A DNA stretch of 64,000 nucleotides, taken from positions 1 through 64,000 of the forward strand of contig MHBG01000005.1 in the NCBI GenBank assembly GCA_001804785.1, given 5' to 3'. Made by a program: the position numbers and the translations under genes. This document shows, piece after piece, positions 8,435-17,775 of this stretch. Numbering within the stretch: position 1 is the first letter of the stretch; every line of letters begins with the position of its first letter. The notes under the pieces were generated by a model. It did not search any database. It saw only the letters and a program-made list of their open reading frames with translations, and was not told the origin of the DNA. This DNA comes from Lentisphaerae bacterium GWF2_45_14. GTDB lineage: Bacteria; Verrucomicrobiota; Lentisphaeria; Victivallales; GWF2-45-14.

Positions 8435-10207
8435 ATGGCCGCTATTGAATCAATACTTGCGATAGATGTGGGTGGCGACAGTCTGAAGATGGCGGAGTTC
8501 AGTTATCCTCCGGAAGGCGGCATGGTACTGGAGAAGTTTGCCTTTACCGAGTTTGGCGGGGACCTCAAGGAGGAGCAGTTGCTGGATGCTCTCGGGCAGG
8601 CGTTTAAGAGTACGATTGATGAAAATGGGTTCAGGTCAAAGAAGATACACCTTTCGCTCTCAGGGCAGTCCGCTTTTATTAAAATCGTAAAGCTTCCTTC
8701 GGTAGGCGAGGACGAAAACAAAGTAAGACAGCTCGTCGAGTATGAAGCCAAGCAGAATGTTCCATTCTCTATGGATGAAGTGGTCTGGGATTATCAGCTC
8801 AGACGTAATCCCGATGACGAGACTGAAATAGAAGTGATGTTCGTCGTGATTAAGAATGAAATTATTTCTGAGATCACGAAGGTTATTGAGGAAGTCGGCA
8901 GGGAAGTCGTGCTTATAGAAGTTGCGCCGACCTCATGTTACAATGCGGCCAGGGCCAACGAAATAGGCGACAATGACTGCGAGATGATACTCAATATCGG
9001 CGGTCGTTGTTCAAGCCTTGTCTTTATAGACAGCGGGCGCTTCTTCGTCAGGACCATTCCAATAGCCGGACACTCCGTCACTCAGCAGATAAGCAAAGAG
9101 TTCGGAATACCTTTTGCGGATGCCGAAGAGCTTAAACGCCGCCATGGTTTTGTTGCCTTGGGCGGAGCTTACGAGGAGCCCGACTCAGAAGTAGCGGCGA
9201 CGGTTTCAAAAATAGTCAGAAACGTGATGACCCGTCTTCATGGGGAAATAAACAGGTCGATAAATGTGTATCGCTCCCAGCACAACGGTAAAAAACCCTC
9301 CAAGCTTTATCTTGCGGGCGGCAGTTCCGTTATGGCATTTACTCCCAGGTTCTTTGCTGAAAAGCTGCGTATTCCGGTAGAATATTTCAACCCCTTCCAG
9401 GTGGTTTCAATTTCCGAATCAATAGATAAGAATGAGCTTTCCGAAGTCGCGCACATGTTTTCCGAGGTGATAGGCCTTGGGCTTAGGCATGCCACGGTAT
9501 GTCCGATCGAGATTTCTCTGATGCCGGAACTACTCAAAAAATACCATGAGTTCAGGGCAAAAATACCGTACTTCTACGCCAGCGCGATAAGCCTTGTACT
9601 CTGCTTGCTTATTATGTTCTGGGCCGTCGGAACCATGCTCAGCTTTGACCAAGAGAGAGTTAAGATGGCCAGGCGAGAGGTAAACCAGACAGGAAGCCTC
9701 CTTTCCGATGTAAAGACCGCGACTAATAAGCTCAATAGACATAAAAAGCAATACGATGAGGCTTCTTCAATCCTCCTTCAACGAGGCCAGTGGGTAGACC
9801 TGCTGGACGCGTTGCAGGCATCGCTTCCAGACCAGACGTGGCTTACGAAGGTCACCGCTTCCTCAGATGCCTCAGATGAGGGAAGTGGCTCTGCGGCTGG
9901 ACCTGAAGGGGCACCTTTCGGCGGCGGTTTTCTGCCGATATTCAGGACCCCCGGCAAGCACGGGGAGGGCGGCTCGCAGTCTCGTCAGAGTTCTGAGATA
10001 AACTGGCTTCAAGTGGAAGGCCATTCCTGGGAGGGCGGTCAGAATGTTTCGTATGAAGAACAGTTTAAGGAAAATATGGTTAAGGATCCATTCTTTACGG
10101 ACAGTAAAGATGAAATAAGAACGGTATTTTTTCTTCCAGCCAGAGGGAATAACAATGTTACGACCTTCAAGATGGAAGTAAAGCTTAAAACCCCGATTAA
10201 GAAATAG
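8435..10207 (+). CDS. pilM: PilM-PilN fusion (Amuc_1101-like)
   Basis: Residues 1-360 form a PilM-type actin-like ATPase. The phosphate loop is AIDVGGDSLKMAEF, the second phosphate motif ILNIGGRCSSLVF, and the adenosine motif YLAGGSS. A membrane segment at about 380-405 (FYASAISLVLCLLIMFWAVG) is followed by a coiled coil and a periplasmic domain, as in PilN. In most bacteria PilM and PilN are separate proteins joined by a short cytoplasmic PilN peptide; here they are fused into 590 residues. A Gly/Ser/Pro-rich linker lies near 480-525. The protein would link cytoplasmic ATP binding to the inner-membrane PilN/PilO platform. The gene lies between the 1102-like and PilO-like genes. Confidence 0.82.
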   Translation: MAAIESILAIDVGGDSLKMAEFSYPPEGGMVLEKFAFTEFGGDLKEEQLLDALGQAFKSTIDENGFRSKKIHLSLSGQSAFIKIVKLPSVGEDENKVRQLVEYEAKQNVPFSMDEVVWDYQLRRNPDDETEIEVMFVVIKNEIISEITKVIEEVGREVVLIEVAPTSCYNAARANEIGDNDCEMILNIGGRCSSLVFIDSGRFFVRTIPIAGHSVTQQISKEFGIPFADAEELKRRHGFVALGGAYEEPDSEVAATVSKIVRNVMTRLHGEINRSINVYRSQHNGKKPSKLYLAGGSSVMAFTPRFFAEKLRIPVEYFNPFQVVSISESIDKNELSEVAHMFSEVIGLGLRHATVCPIEISLMPELLKKYHEFRAKIPYFYASAISLVLCLLIMFWAVGTMLSFDQERVKMARREVNQTGSLLSDVKTATNKLNRHKKQYDEASSILLQRGQWVDLLDALQASLPDQTWLTKVTASSDASDEGSGSAAGPEGAPFGGGFLPIFRTPGKHGEGGSQSRQSSEINWLQVEGHSWEGGQNVSYEEQFKENMVKDPFFTDSKDEIRTVFFLPARGNNNVTTFKMEVKLKTPIKK

Positions 10208-10229
10208 AAAAAAAGGCAGTTGTTCACTT

Positions 10230-11426
10230 ATGGATTTCGTTAAGAAAAATGCACTTCTGGCGATAGTTCTGGCAGTTACTTTTGTTATCTGCGCGACTTT
10301 GCTTTTCCTTGTGTATCAGAGGCATGGCGAGTTGAAAAAATCTTTTGCCCAGCTTGAAAGCATAAGGGAAGAGATCAATAACCTTATTAGGCAGTCGCCC
10401 GCTCCTTTGAAGGAAAATCTCGACAGAATCAATGACGACTCTAGGGTTATGAAGGAAAAGGCTGATGAGATAAGCCGGATTTTCGGACAGCCCAACAGGT
10501 TCGCCCTTCAGTCTTTTGCCGCAGAACTGGGTATGACGGAGGATGAAATCTCCGCAAGGTTCAGAGATTTCTGGAGCAGGGAAGCAAGAAAGGGTTCCAA
10601 TCGTTATCAGCTGTTGATAAAATTCAAAAAGGAGTTTGACAGGGCGAAGCTGGCGAAAGCCATTGAAGCGTTCATGAAGATTGCGCAGAAGGAAACAGTT
10701 GAGCCCCTTGATGACGCGAATACAGACGATCTTTTGCTGGCCTCTCTCGGCCTTCCCCGCGCAATGAGCAATGTGAACTGCAAAACATATATGATATCCA
10801 AGATGCAGCCTAATTTGGTGAGATTCCTTGAGGAGGAGCCGTTTACTTCCTGCAATGATGTTGCAAAGTTTTCCTTTGAGGAGTTTGACAACAGAATGCC
10901 GCTTGAAGAGAACATTCCTTATATACTCAGGCACTGGACTGTAATTGATGATCTTGTGAAAAGGATCAAGGCTTCGGGTATCTCCAGTTTTGACAATCTG
11001 ACCAAACTGAACGGTCTTAACGGGGAAATCGACAGGGAATTTCTGAAATTCAGGTATTCTATCACGGTCACGGGGTCGCAGAATTCCATCAGAGCCCTCG
11101 TAAATAGCCTGATGGACGCGTATAAGACCAACAGGGTTTACATCATTAAAAATATTACAATGGAAAAACGGCAGGACGAGATCAAGGAGATAACAGAGGG
11201 GAAAGAGACGAAAACAGCAGCCAGAAATCCCTATCTGCCGCCCGGTATTGGAAGAGAACAGGCGCCGCAGCCGGGAGCACCCGGTTCCAAGCCCGAGGAT
11301 GAAGAAAATCTTCCGTTGCAAAAAAGAAAAGATTATGGCATTATCATTTTCGGTAATGAGAAGAACATAAGGGCCGTTATCGAGTTAGAGTACGTGATAT
11401 ACGTCGCAAGTGAATATAGAATTTAA
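10230..11426 (+). CDS. PilO-like protein (Amuc_1100 family)
   Basis: This is a 398-residue bitopic inner-membrane protein. It has a short cytoplasmic N-terminus, one helix at about 8-28 (ALLAIVLAVTFVICATLLFL), a coiled coil to about residue 85, then a periplasmic alpha/beta domain (FRYSITVTGSQNSIRALVNS) of the PilN/PilO ferredoxin-like kind. The family is that of Akkermansia Amuc_1100, the protein known for host TLR2 signalling, although this copy is longer and has a Pro-rich stretch near 340-360. The assignment rests on topology and gene order, since sequence similarity in this family is low. The gene lies 22 bp after pilM. The 365-residue antisense ORF over it is a shadow. Confidence 0.65.
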   Translation: MDFVKKNALLAIVLAVTFVICATLLFLVYQRHGELKKSFAQLESIREEINNLIRQSPAPLKENLDRINDDSRVMKEKADEISRIFGQPNRFALQSFAAELGMTEDEISARFRDFWSREARKGSNRYQLLIKFKKEFDRAKLAKAIEAFMKIAQKETVEPLDDANTDDLLLASLGLPRAMSNVNCKTYMISKMQPNLVRFLEEEPFTSCNDVAKFSFEEFDNRMPLEENIPYILRHWTVIDDLVKRIKASGISSFDNLTKLNGLNGEIDREFLKFRYSITVTGSQNSIRALVNSLMDAYKTNRVYIIKNITMEKRQDEIKEITEGKETKTAARNPYLPPGIGREQAPQPGAPGSKPEDEENLPLQKRKDYGIIIFGNEKNIRAVIELEYVIYVASEYRI

Positions 11427-11446
11427 TAATTGAAGGAGTTGCGGAT

Positions 11447-12676
11447 TTGTCATTCCTCAAGAAACATTACGAGAAAATAATCTTGACAATATTGCTCACT
11501 GTTTTTGTCCTTTCACTTGTTTATCTCATAATAACGATATTGAGCTCCAAGAATATTACGCCCGATATGTTGAAGCTTCCCAAGAAGAACGCCGACTATA
11601 AGAAAATGGACTTTGAAAGTCAGACCTTCAATGTTCTCAAAAATATGGCTTCTCAAAAACAGTGGGTAGTTTCATTGGCAAGAAACAGTGAGGACAAGTT
11701 CTGGACAGATTTCATGGTGCCATTCGCGGCGGCAAGGTCCCCGCACGGCAAGAAAAACATAGTGCCTTTCTATTACTTTGAAAAGAAATCCGGAATCAAT
11801 AAGTGTCCGTTTACCGGCAAGCCGTTGCCCCAGCCGGAAGGGGAAAAGGAGCCGCCGGAAGAAAAAGACAGAGATGCTGACGGTATTCCAAACGATGTAG
11901 AAAAAGAACTCGGACTTAATCCGGATGACCCGGATGACGCGCTCGGTGACATGGACAATGACGGTTTTTCAAATATTGATGAGTTGAAGCAGGATAAGCT
12001 ATGGGTCAATGATGCCAAGTTGCATCCTCCACTGGCGAAGAGGCTATGTGTCGTCAATATCATAAAATCCAAGATCCCCATAAAACTCAAAAGGGTCAGG
12101 GCAGTCGGCAGTAATAAAAAGGACTGGGAAATTCATGCCGAGGTCTTTGAAAAGGGGCGTTGGAGAAGCAAATTTCCAAAACTTAACGAAGTTCTCAATA
12201 TCGGCGGAAGAAATTATACAATAACAGACGTCGTGGATAAAAAGGACAAGGTGTTCGTCAAGTCCCTCAACTCGTGGACGGAAAAAGATTCATCTATCGT
12301 CGTCCTTCAGGATAATGATTCAAAAGACATTATAAAGGCGGAAGTCGGCGAGTCCGTCTTCGCCCCCAGGATGAGGGCCTTGCTTCAGGATGTCCTGACC
12401 GAAAAGAAATATACGCTATCTGTCGGCGATGAGTTTACAATAGGAAGCGAAGAGCAGGGATTTGAGAACTACAAGATTGTAAATGCCGATCCGAAGACGG
12501 AAGAGGTAACTGTGGTAGCTCTTCCCGGCAATACGACGTTCTCCATTACGAGAGAGAAGATGAATCTACCACCCGTATCTTCCATAAAAAAGAAACACGA
12601 AATTATTGACGAGGATCCTATGCGTATGCCACCAGCGGCACCCGGGATCAATCCAAGAGGTAGAAAGCTCCGCTAA
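11447..12676 (+). CDS. Amuc_1099-like protein with calcium-loop repeats
   Basis: This 409-residue protein starts at TTG 11447, supported by AAGGAG eight nucleotides upstream. One membrane helix lies at about residues 12-32 (ILTILLTVFVLSLVYLIITI) and the rest is periplasmic. Residues of about 140-180 contain tandem Asp-rich loops (DRDADGIPND, GDMDNDGFSNIDE) like thrombospondin type 3 or dockerin calcium-binding repeats. After this come two small beta domains (VLNIGGRNYTITDVVD, SVGDEFTIGSEEQ) that resemble pilus-assembly PilP-like folds. Its place between the PilO-like gene and the secretin gene is that of PilP, the connector to the outer-membrane secretin. Calcium binding is inferred. Confidence 0.6.
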   Translation: MSFLKKHYEKIILTILLTVFVLSLVYLIITILSSKNITPDMLKLPKKNADYKKMDFESQTFNVLKNMASQKQWVVSLARNSEDKFWTDFMVPFAAARSPHGKKNIVPFYYFEKKSGINKCPFTGKPLPQPEGEKEPPEEKDRDADGIPNDVEKELGLNPDDPDDALGDMDNDGFSNIDELKQDKLWVNDAKLHPPLAKRLCVVNIIKSKIPIKLKRVRAVGSNKKDWEIHAEVFEKGRWRSKFPKLNEVLNIGGRNYTITDVVDKKDKVFVKSLNSWTEKDSSIVVLQDNDSKDIIKAEVGESVFAPRMRALLQDVLTEKKYTLSVGDEFTIGSEEQGFENYKIVNADPKTEEVTVVALPGNTTFSITREKMNLPPVSSIKKKHEIIDEDPMRMPPAAPGINPRGRKLR

Positions 12677-12716
12677 AGTTTAAATTCAAATATTGAACAC
12701 ATGAGGAAAATATAAT

Positions 12717-15110
12717 ATGAACAGCTTTGTCTCTATTTTAAGAGTCCTGCAGGAGACGCGAAAACTGATATTAACTGCATTTGTCTGCCTATTTGTTGCA
12801 TTTTCTATGACTGCGGCTGATGAGTCTGCCGCGATGAAAGACGTGGTGCAGTCCGAGCAGGCTTCGAGAAAGGCTGTTGTTGATGACGTTTCCAAGCTAA
12901 TGGACGAAGCCCAGTCATTTATGGTGCAAAATAAATTTTTTGAGGCCAGCAGAAAATGTGTCGCTGCCAGGGCGAAACTCGATAACTTGAGCGGCCCATA
13001 TGCGGAACTCAAAAGACAGAAGCTCAATGAGTTTAACGAAACGCTCAAAAGGCGCTGGGCTTCCGCGCTTATGGTGGATGCAAGAATGGCCATCAGGGAA
13101 AAAAGGTATGACGAGGCTATTTCCATGGCAAAATCTCTATCCAAGATAAATCCCGACCAAGAGGCGGCGGCCAAGAACCTAATAGATATGGCAGGCCGCT
13201 TCAAAAAATCTGACGATTTCAAAGACAAGACAGCTCTTGTCGCGCTAGACCCCGACAACAGCGAAAGAAAGGAGGACGTAAATGTCCTCATTCAGGAAGC
13301 TAGGGTACTATATAAAAATAAGGAATATGACAAGGCTAGGGTAAGTATTGAAAGGGCGTTGCTGAAAGATCCTTACAACGTGGATGCGACTTTTTTGCTG
13401 GATAAGCTCTATAGGCGGGAGTTTAGTGTAGGCAATCAGAGGCGTGAGAACGAGATACTTGAAAGAATGTATGAAGTGGAATGGAAGTGGAATGAGGCCG
13501 TGCTTCCGACAGAAGCGATAAAACCGAAAGGTGAAGGACCTAAGGAAGCCGAAGGCTCCAAAGTCGGTATTTTTGATAAGCTCAATAAAATAGTTTTTGA
13601 CCAGATCGATTTCGATGAGGCATCCATAACCTCAGTTATCACTCACCTTAAGCAGAGAAGCAAACAGCTTGATCCGGACGGTGTTGGCGTAAGCCTTATC
13701 CTCCGCCTCTCAGAGGAGATGGCCAAGTCTGATCCGAGGGTCACCATGAGTTTTGACCAAATTCCGATGTCCGAGGTCCTTCGGTATCTCTGTCAGGGGA
13801 CGGGACTCAAGTACAGAGTGGAAGAGCAGGCTGTACTTATCGGCGATGCGGATATTGACGAGATGGAAACAAAGTTCTTTAAGGTGAGAGCCGAGCTTAT
13901 ATCAAATATTATCACGGGCGGTTCCGGCGGCAAAGATGATGGCGGCGACACTGCCGACACTGCCGTGGCCAGTGTTGACATAACAGCGGTCGACACAACT
14001 TCTACCAAGCCGGCAGCAGCAGCCACTTCTGACGCGTTGAAAAAATATTTTATGGACAGGGGTGTTCCATTCTCGGAGGGCTCGACTGTCGCGTATGAAA
14101 GAAGATCGGGAAAACTTATTGTCAAGAACTCGCTCGAGAATCTTCGCAAACTTGAGTTTCTGCTCCGTGAGCTTGATATACAGAAACCCATGGTGCTTAT
14201 AGAAGCCAAGTTCCTTGAGATTCAGCAGACCGACCTGGAAGAACTAGGCTTTGACTGGATATTCAGCGGTCAAGGTGTGGGATATTCATATGAATCCGAT
14301 AGCCCTGCACAGCAGGCTTTCGGAATTAATGAGACCAATAAGCTTGTTAGAAACGTGGCGGGCACCAATCTTAATAATACAGACAGAGCGGCCAATGCCC
14401 AGGACAGAGTCATAAATAACCTAGCGCTGATTCCCAATTCGGGCGGCGATAATCAGTTCAATCTTTACGTATCTGTTTACGCATTGGATCGGAGCGGACG
14501 TGTGGATACACTTTCATCTCCGAAGGTGATAGCGTCAAGCGGGACTACTGCGACTATTCGAATGGTAAGGGAATATTATTTCCCCGAATCCTGGAATGAA
14601 CCTGAGATATCCATAACAAACTCCGCTATTTCCTATACTCCTGCCTATCCCGCGTTTGGAGAGACTACCGATGTGGGTATAAGGTTTGAAGTTACTCCGA
14701 CCGTGTTTTCCAACAACTACACAATCATGCTTGAGCTTAATCCGCAGGTTATCGCGTTTGTTCAATGGACAGAGTATCCGATTGACGTAGTGGTCGGGGG
14801 TGTTGAAATTGTCCCTCCCCAGGTAATAAGAATGCCTGAACTTTCAAAGCGTGACCTCGTAGCCAAAATAAAAGTATTTGACGGCGAAACTGTAGTTCTC
14901 GGCGGTATGCTGACCAGCACTAACTCATCTAGACAGGACAAGTATCCCGGCCTTGGGGATATTCCAATTGCGGGAAGACTCTTCCAGAGCATTATGGACC
15001 GGAAAATAAAAACGAATCTGATGATTTTTATGACGTGCAGACTCATGAATAATGATGGCGTGCCTGTCCGCAGAAATGTGCTGAGAGGTTTGCCGGAGTT
15101 CAATAGATGA
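12717..15110 (+). CDS. Type IV pilus-like secretin 1 (Amuc_1098-like, TPR N-terminus)
   Basis: This is a 797-residue outer-membrane secretin. A hydrophobic signal-type segment (about residues 15-35) precedes a helical TPR-like region to about 270 (YDEAISMAKSLSKINPDQEA, YDKARVSIERALLKDPYN). An STN/N-domain region around 290-490 contains LKQRSKQLDP. The secretin domain follows from about 500 to 790, with IEAKFLEIQQTDLEELGFDW, FEVTPTVF, DGETVVLGGML and the closing LGDIPIAGRLFQS. Residues near 420-445 form an Ala/Thr/Asp-rich linker. GAGG lies ten nucleotides before ATG. It would form the exit pore for the PilM/N/O-like complex encoded upstream. A paralog follows 49 bp downstream. Confidence 0.85.
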   Translation: MNSFVSILRVLQETRKLILTAFVCLFVAFSMTAADESAAMKDVVQSEQASRKAVVDDVSKLMDEAQSFMVQNKFFEASRKCVAARAKLDNLSGPYAELKRQKLNEFNETLKRRWASALMVDARMAIREKRYDEAISMAKSLSKINPDQEAAAKNLIDMAGRFKKSDDFKDKTALVALDPDNSERKEDVNVLIQEARVLYKNKEYDKARVSIERALLKDPYNVDATFLLDKLYRREFSVGNQRRENEILERMYEVEWKWNEAVLPTEAIKPKGEGPKEAEGSKVGIFDKLNKIVFDQIDFDEASITSVITHLKQRSKQLDPDGVGVSLILRLSEEMAKSDPRVTMSFDQIPMSEVLRYLCQGTGLKYRVEEQAVLIGDADIDEMETKFFKVRAELISNIITGGSGGKDDGGDTADTAVASVDITAVDTTSTKPAAAATSDALKKYFMDRGVPFSEGSTVAYERRSGKLIVKNSLENLRKLEFLLRELDIQKPMVLIEAKFLEIQQTDLEELGFDWIFSGQGVGYSYESDSPAQQAFGINETNKLVRNVAGTNLNNTDRAANAQDRVINNLALIPNSGGDNQFNLYVSVYALDRSGRVDTLSSPKVIASSGTTATIRMVREYYFPESWNEPEISITNSAISYTPAYPAFGETTDVGIRFEVTPTVFSNNYTIMLELNPQVIAFVQWTEYPIDVVVGGVEIVPPQVIRMPELSKRDLVAKIKVFDGETVVLGGMLTSTNSSRQDKYPGLGDIPIAGRLFQSIMDRKIKTNLMIFMTCRLMNNDGVPVRRNVLRGLPEFNR

Positions 15111-15159
15111 TGGTAAATTCAGCAGCTATTACAACGAACCCCAATTCACGGAGGATTAG

Positions 15160-17682
15160 ATGATAAAAACCATATATTTCAAATTTGTTACGGCGGCGGC
15201 CTTTTTCTATGCGTTTTCCCTTCCCTGTCATTCCGCAGATGGCGACACTAATCCTTCGCAGCAGCCGGCGGTGAAAAACCAATATGCCGAGGAAGTCGGC
15301 AAGGATATCGTCCTCCGTGAAGAATATGAGATAAGCGCGGACAATTTCTTCAGGGAAGGAAATGACGCATTTCAGAAGAATGATTTCCAAAAGGCTGTCG
15401 ATTCTTTTCTGAAAGCTCTCGAAAATCTCCGTAAGTGCAGTGATACAAGCGAGTATATAAAGGCAAAAATAGAGTCGACCGACAAGGCGATAGCGAGGTC
15501 CTACTTCTACTGGGCGGAGTCGATTGCCCGTCAAGCTGAAAAAAATATGAAGGCCGAAGATTTCGATATGGCTATAGCCAATTGCAGCGAGGCGATAAAA
15601 GTTTATCCGCCATGCAGAAAGAAAATGGAGGAAATGCTTCAGCGCCTCGAAAAAATGAAAAAAGGCACGGCTTATAAAAGCGAAATCGACGAAGACACTC
15701 TGGACCCTGATAAAAAAGAGAGAGAATATAAAATGGACCTTCTCCTTAAAAAAGGCATGACCTTTTATAAGGACAGGCAGTATGACAGGGCTAGGGATAT
15801 TTTTGAAGAAGTCCTCGTGATTAATCCTTATAATATGACAGCCATTGACAGTTTGAGAAAGACCAACCTGAAACTCCTGGCGACGGGTGAAGCACGCACC
15901 CAGACAACCAGAGCCGAGCGAATTGACGAAGATGAATGGAAAATGGTTTCCCCAATTTTACCAAGAACACTCACCGGCGCAACAGAGTCGGTCATAACTC
16001 CGGTGGACAAGGAGAGTACTTCTGATAAGATACAGCAGAAGCTCAAAAATATTGTCATCGATCGTATTGTTTTTGAAGATGTAACCCTTCCGACAGTTGT
16101 GAAATATCTCAAACAGAGAAGCAAACAGCTGGATCCCGAAAAAACAGGAGTGAACATATTTCTTCGGCTTTCAACTAAGAAGCCAGCTGAAGCGGCGCCG
16201 GATGCGGCCGTGGACGAGTGGGGCGACAACAGCACCGAAGGAGAAAAAGATGACGCGGACACGGAGGAAAAAGACAGTGCGGACACAGACAGCGGAGGAG
16301 AAAGCGACGGCACCAGTACTGAGAACATGTCTGCTGGTGATGTCCCGACAGTTACTCTCGCCGTTGAAAATATTGAACTCGGAGCCGCGATAAATTATAT
16401 ATGCAAGCTTGCAAATGTAAAATACCGCGTGGAAAGATACGCCGTGGTTATCGCCTCAAATGATGTTCCCCTTGAGGACGTGGAAACAAAAATATATCCC
16501 CTTGACCAGGAAGCCATTGACAAGATAGGCGATGACAATGAGGCCGTAAGAAAGCACTTTGAAAATAGAGGTATTCTCTTTCCCGCAGGCGCGAGAATCG
16601 TGTATGACAGCAAGATAAGCCGCCTTATCGCGACCAATACCCCTGACAACCTCAAGAAGGTCGAGGAGATTATTTATAACGAACTCAACGCTGTTGACCC
16701 CCAGGTTCTTATCCAGACAAAGTTCGTGGAAATAGCCCAGAACGACCTCGAAGAACTCGGATTTGAATACTATTATTCAAGATCCGGGACCATCGATGTA
16801 GCTGATATGGGTCATCCTTTTGACAATTTGAGTAATCCACTTGGTCCGATGGTTGATGGCAGTCCTTCGCCAATAACCAAAATAGGCCCGAATTCAACTA
16901 CTTATGATGTAAACGATAGAACAATGCGGGGCGTGAATAATGACGGCATAGGGGATATTACTGCAGGTTCTCGTCCTGACCAAATGTTCAATATGGTATA
17001 TGCGGATGATCGCAACCGGGCATTTCAAGTCATTGTAAACGCGCTCGACCAGTGCGACAGTGCGGACGTTCTTTCTACGCCTAGGGTTACGACGATGAAC
17101 GGTGAGGAAGCGACCATAAGAATGGTAACAGAAGTTTATTATCCCGAATCTTGGACCGAGGCCACGCTTGCCCAGACAACAGGGGCCAATGGCGGTCTCG
17201 GGGCTGGTGTTTTTACATCTTCGGTCCCGGAATTCGGCGAAACGACCGAATTGGGTATAGTTTTGAAGGTAACACCCCAAGTTGACGCTGACAGGTATAC
17301 TATAACCCTTGAGATGAACCCCGTTGTTAAATCGTATGTAGGCGATACCGACTACAGTTATCAGGTTACAGTCAGTGGTGATAACTATACAAATACCCTT
17401 ACGATGCCTATTATAGAATCCAGGACAGTACAGACCTCAGTCACCATCTACGACGGAGAGACGATTGTCCTCGGTGGTATAATAAAGGACAGGGTTAATT
17501 CCTATGATGATAAAATACCGGTACTAGGGGATATTCCCATTGTCGGCAGGGCATTTCAGAGCAAGTCGCAATACAGTGAAAAGGCCAACCTTCTTATATT
17601 CCTTACATGCCGCCTCATAAATCCGAACGGTTCTCCGATAAGGGAGCGTGAGGTCAGAGGTCTTCCATCGTTCAGGCAGTAG
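15160..17682 (+). CDS. Type IV pilus-like secretin 2 (tandem paralog)
   Basis: This 840-residue secretin has the same design as the preceding gene: signal peptide, TPR-like region to about 240, N-domains and C-terminal secretin domain (IQTKFVEIAQNDLEELGFEY, DGETIVLGGIIKD, LGDIPIVGRAFQS). The two share LKQRSKQLDP and related C-termini (RGLPEFNR versus RGLPSFRQ), so they arose by tandem duplication. It differs by an insertion of about 50 residues around 345-395, rich in Asp, Glu, Ser, Thr and Gly (DDADTEEKDSADTDSGGESD), and by extra loops in the barrel domain near 550-600. GGAGG precedes ATG 15160. Co-assembly with secretin 1 or use in a different machine are both possible. Confidence 0.85.
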   Translation: MIKTIYFKFVTAAAFFYAFSLPCHSADGDTNPSQQPAVKNQYAEEVGKDIVLREEYEISADNFFREGNDAFQKNDFQKAVDSFLKALENLRKCSDTSEYIKAKIESTDKAIARSYFYWAESIARQAEKNMKAEDFDMAIANCSEAIKVYPPCRKKMEEMLQRLEKMKKGTAYKSEIDEDTLDPDKKEREYKMDLLLKKGMTFYKDRQYDRARDIFEEVLVINPYNMTAIDSLRKTNLKLLATGEARTQTTRAERIDEDEWKMVSPILPRTLTGATESVITPVDKESTSDKIQQKLKNIVIDRIVFEDVTLPTVVKYLKQRSKQLDPEKTGVNIFLRLSTKKPAEAAPDAAVDEWGDNSTEGEKDDADTEEKDSADTDSGGESDGTSTENMSAGDVPTVTLAVENIELGAAINYICKLANVKYRVERYAVVIASNDVPLEDVETKIYPLDQEAIDKIGDDNEAVRKHFENRGILFPAGARIVYDSKISRLIATNTPDNLKKVEEIIYNELNAVDPQVLIQTKFVEIAQNDLEELGFEYYYSRSGTIDVADMGHPFDNLSNPLGPMVDGSPSPITKIGPNSTTYDVNDRTMRGVNNDGIGDITAGSRPDQMFNMVYADDRNRAFQVIVNALDQCDSADVLSTPRVTTMNGEEATIRMVTEVYYPESWTEATLAQTTGANGGLGAGVFTSSVPEFGETTELGIVLKVTPQVDADRYTITLEMNPVVKSYVGDTDYSYQVTVSGDNYTNTLTMPIIESRTVQTSVTIYDGETIVLGGIIKDRVNSYDDKIPVLGDIPIVGRAFQSKSQYSEKANLLIFLTCRLINPNGSPIREREVRGLPSFRQ

Positions 17683-17775
17683 AGGTCGTTTTCGGTTCTG
17701 AAATATTATGGCTCCCAAGAGGCTTGACCTTGAATAGACATGCGCGATTTTATCATCCGCATACCAGGAACGCAC

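Noticed and set aside
10224-11321. 365-residue ORF on the minus strand opposite the Amuc_1100-like gene
   Set aside because: It has no domain, no membrane pattern and no start signal, and its length follows from codon use of the well-supported plus-strand gene.
17683-17775. ATG 17740 as the AraC gene start
   Set aside because: It lacks a ribosome binding site and gives a 12-residue extension without homology character; ATG 17776 has AGGAA at proper spacing.
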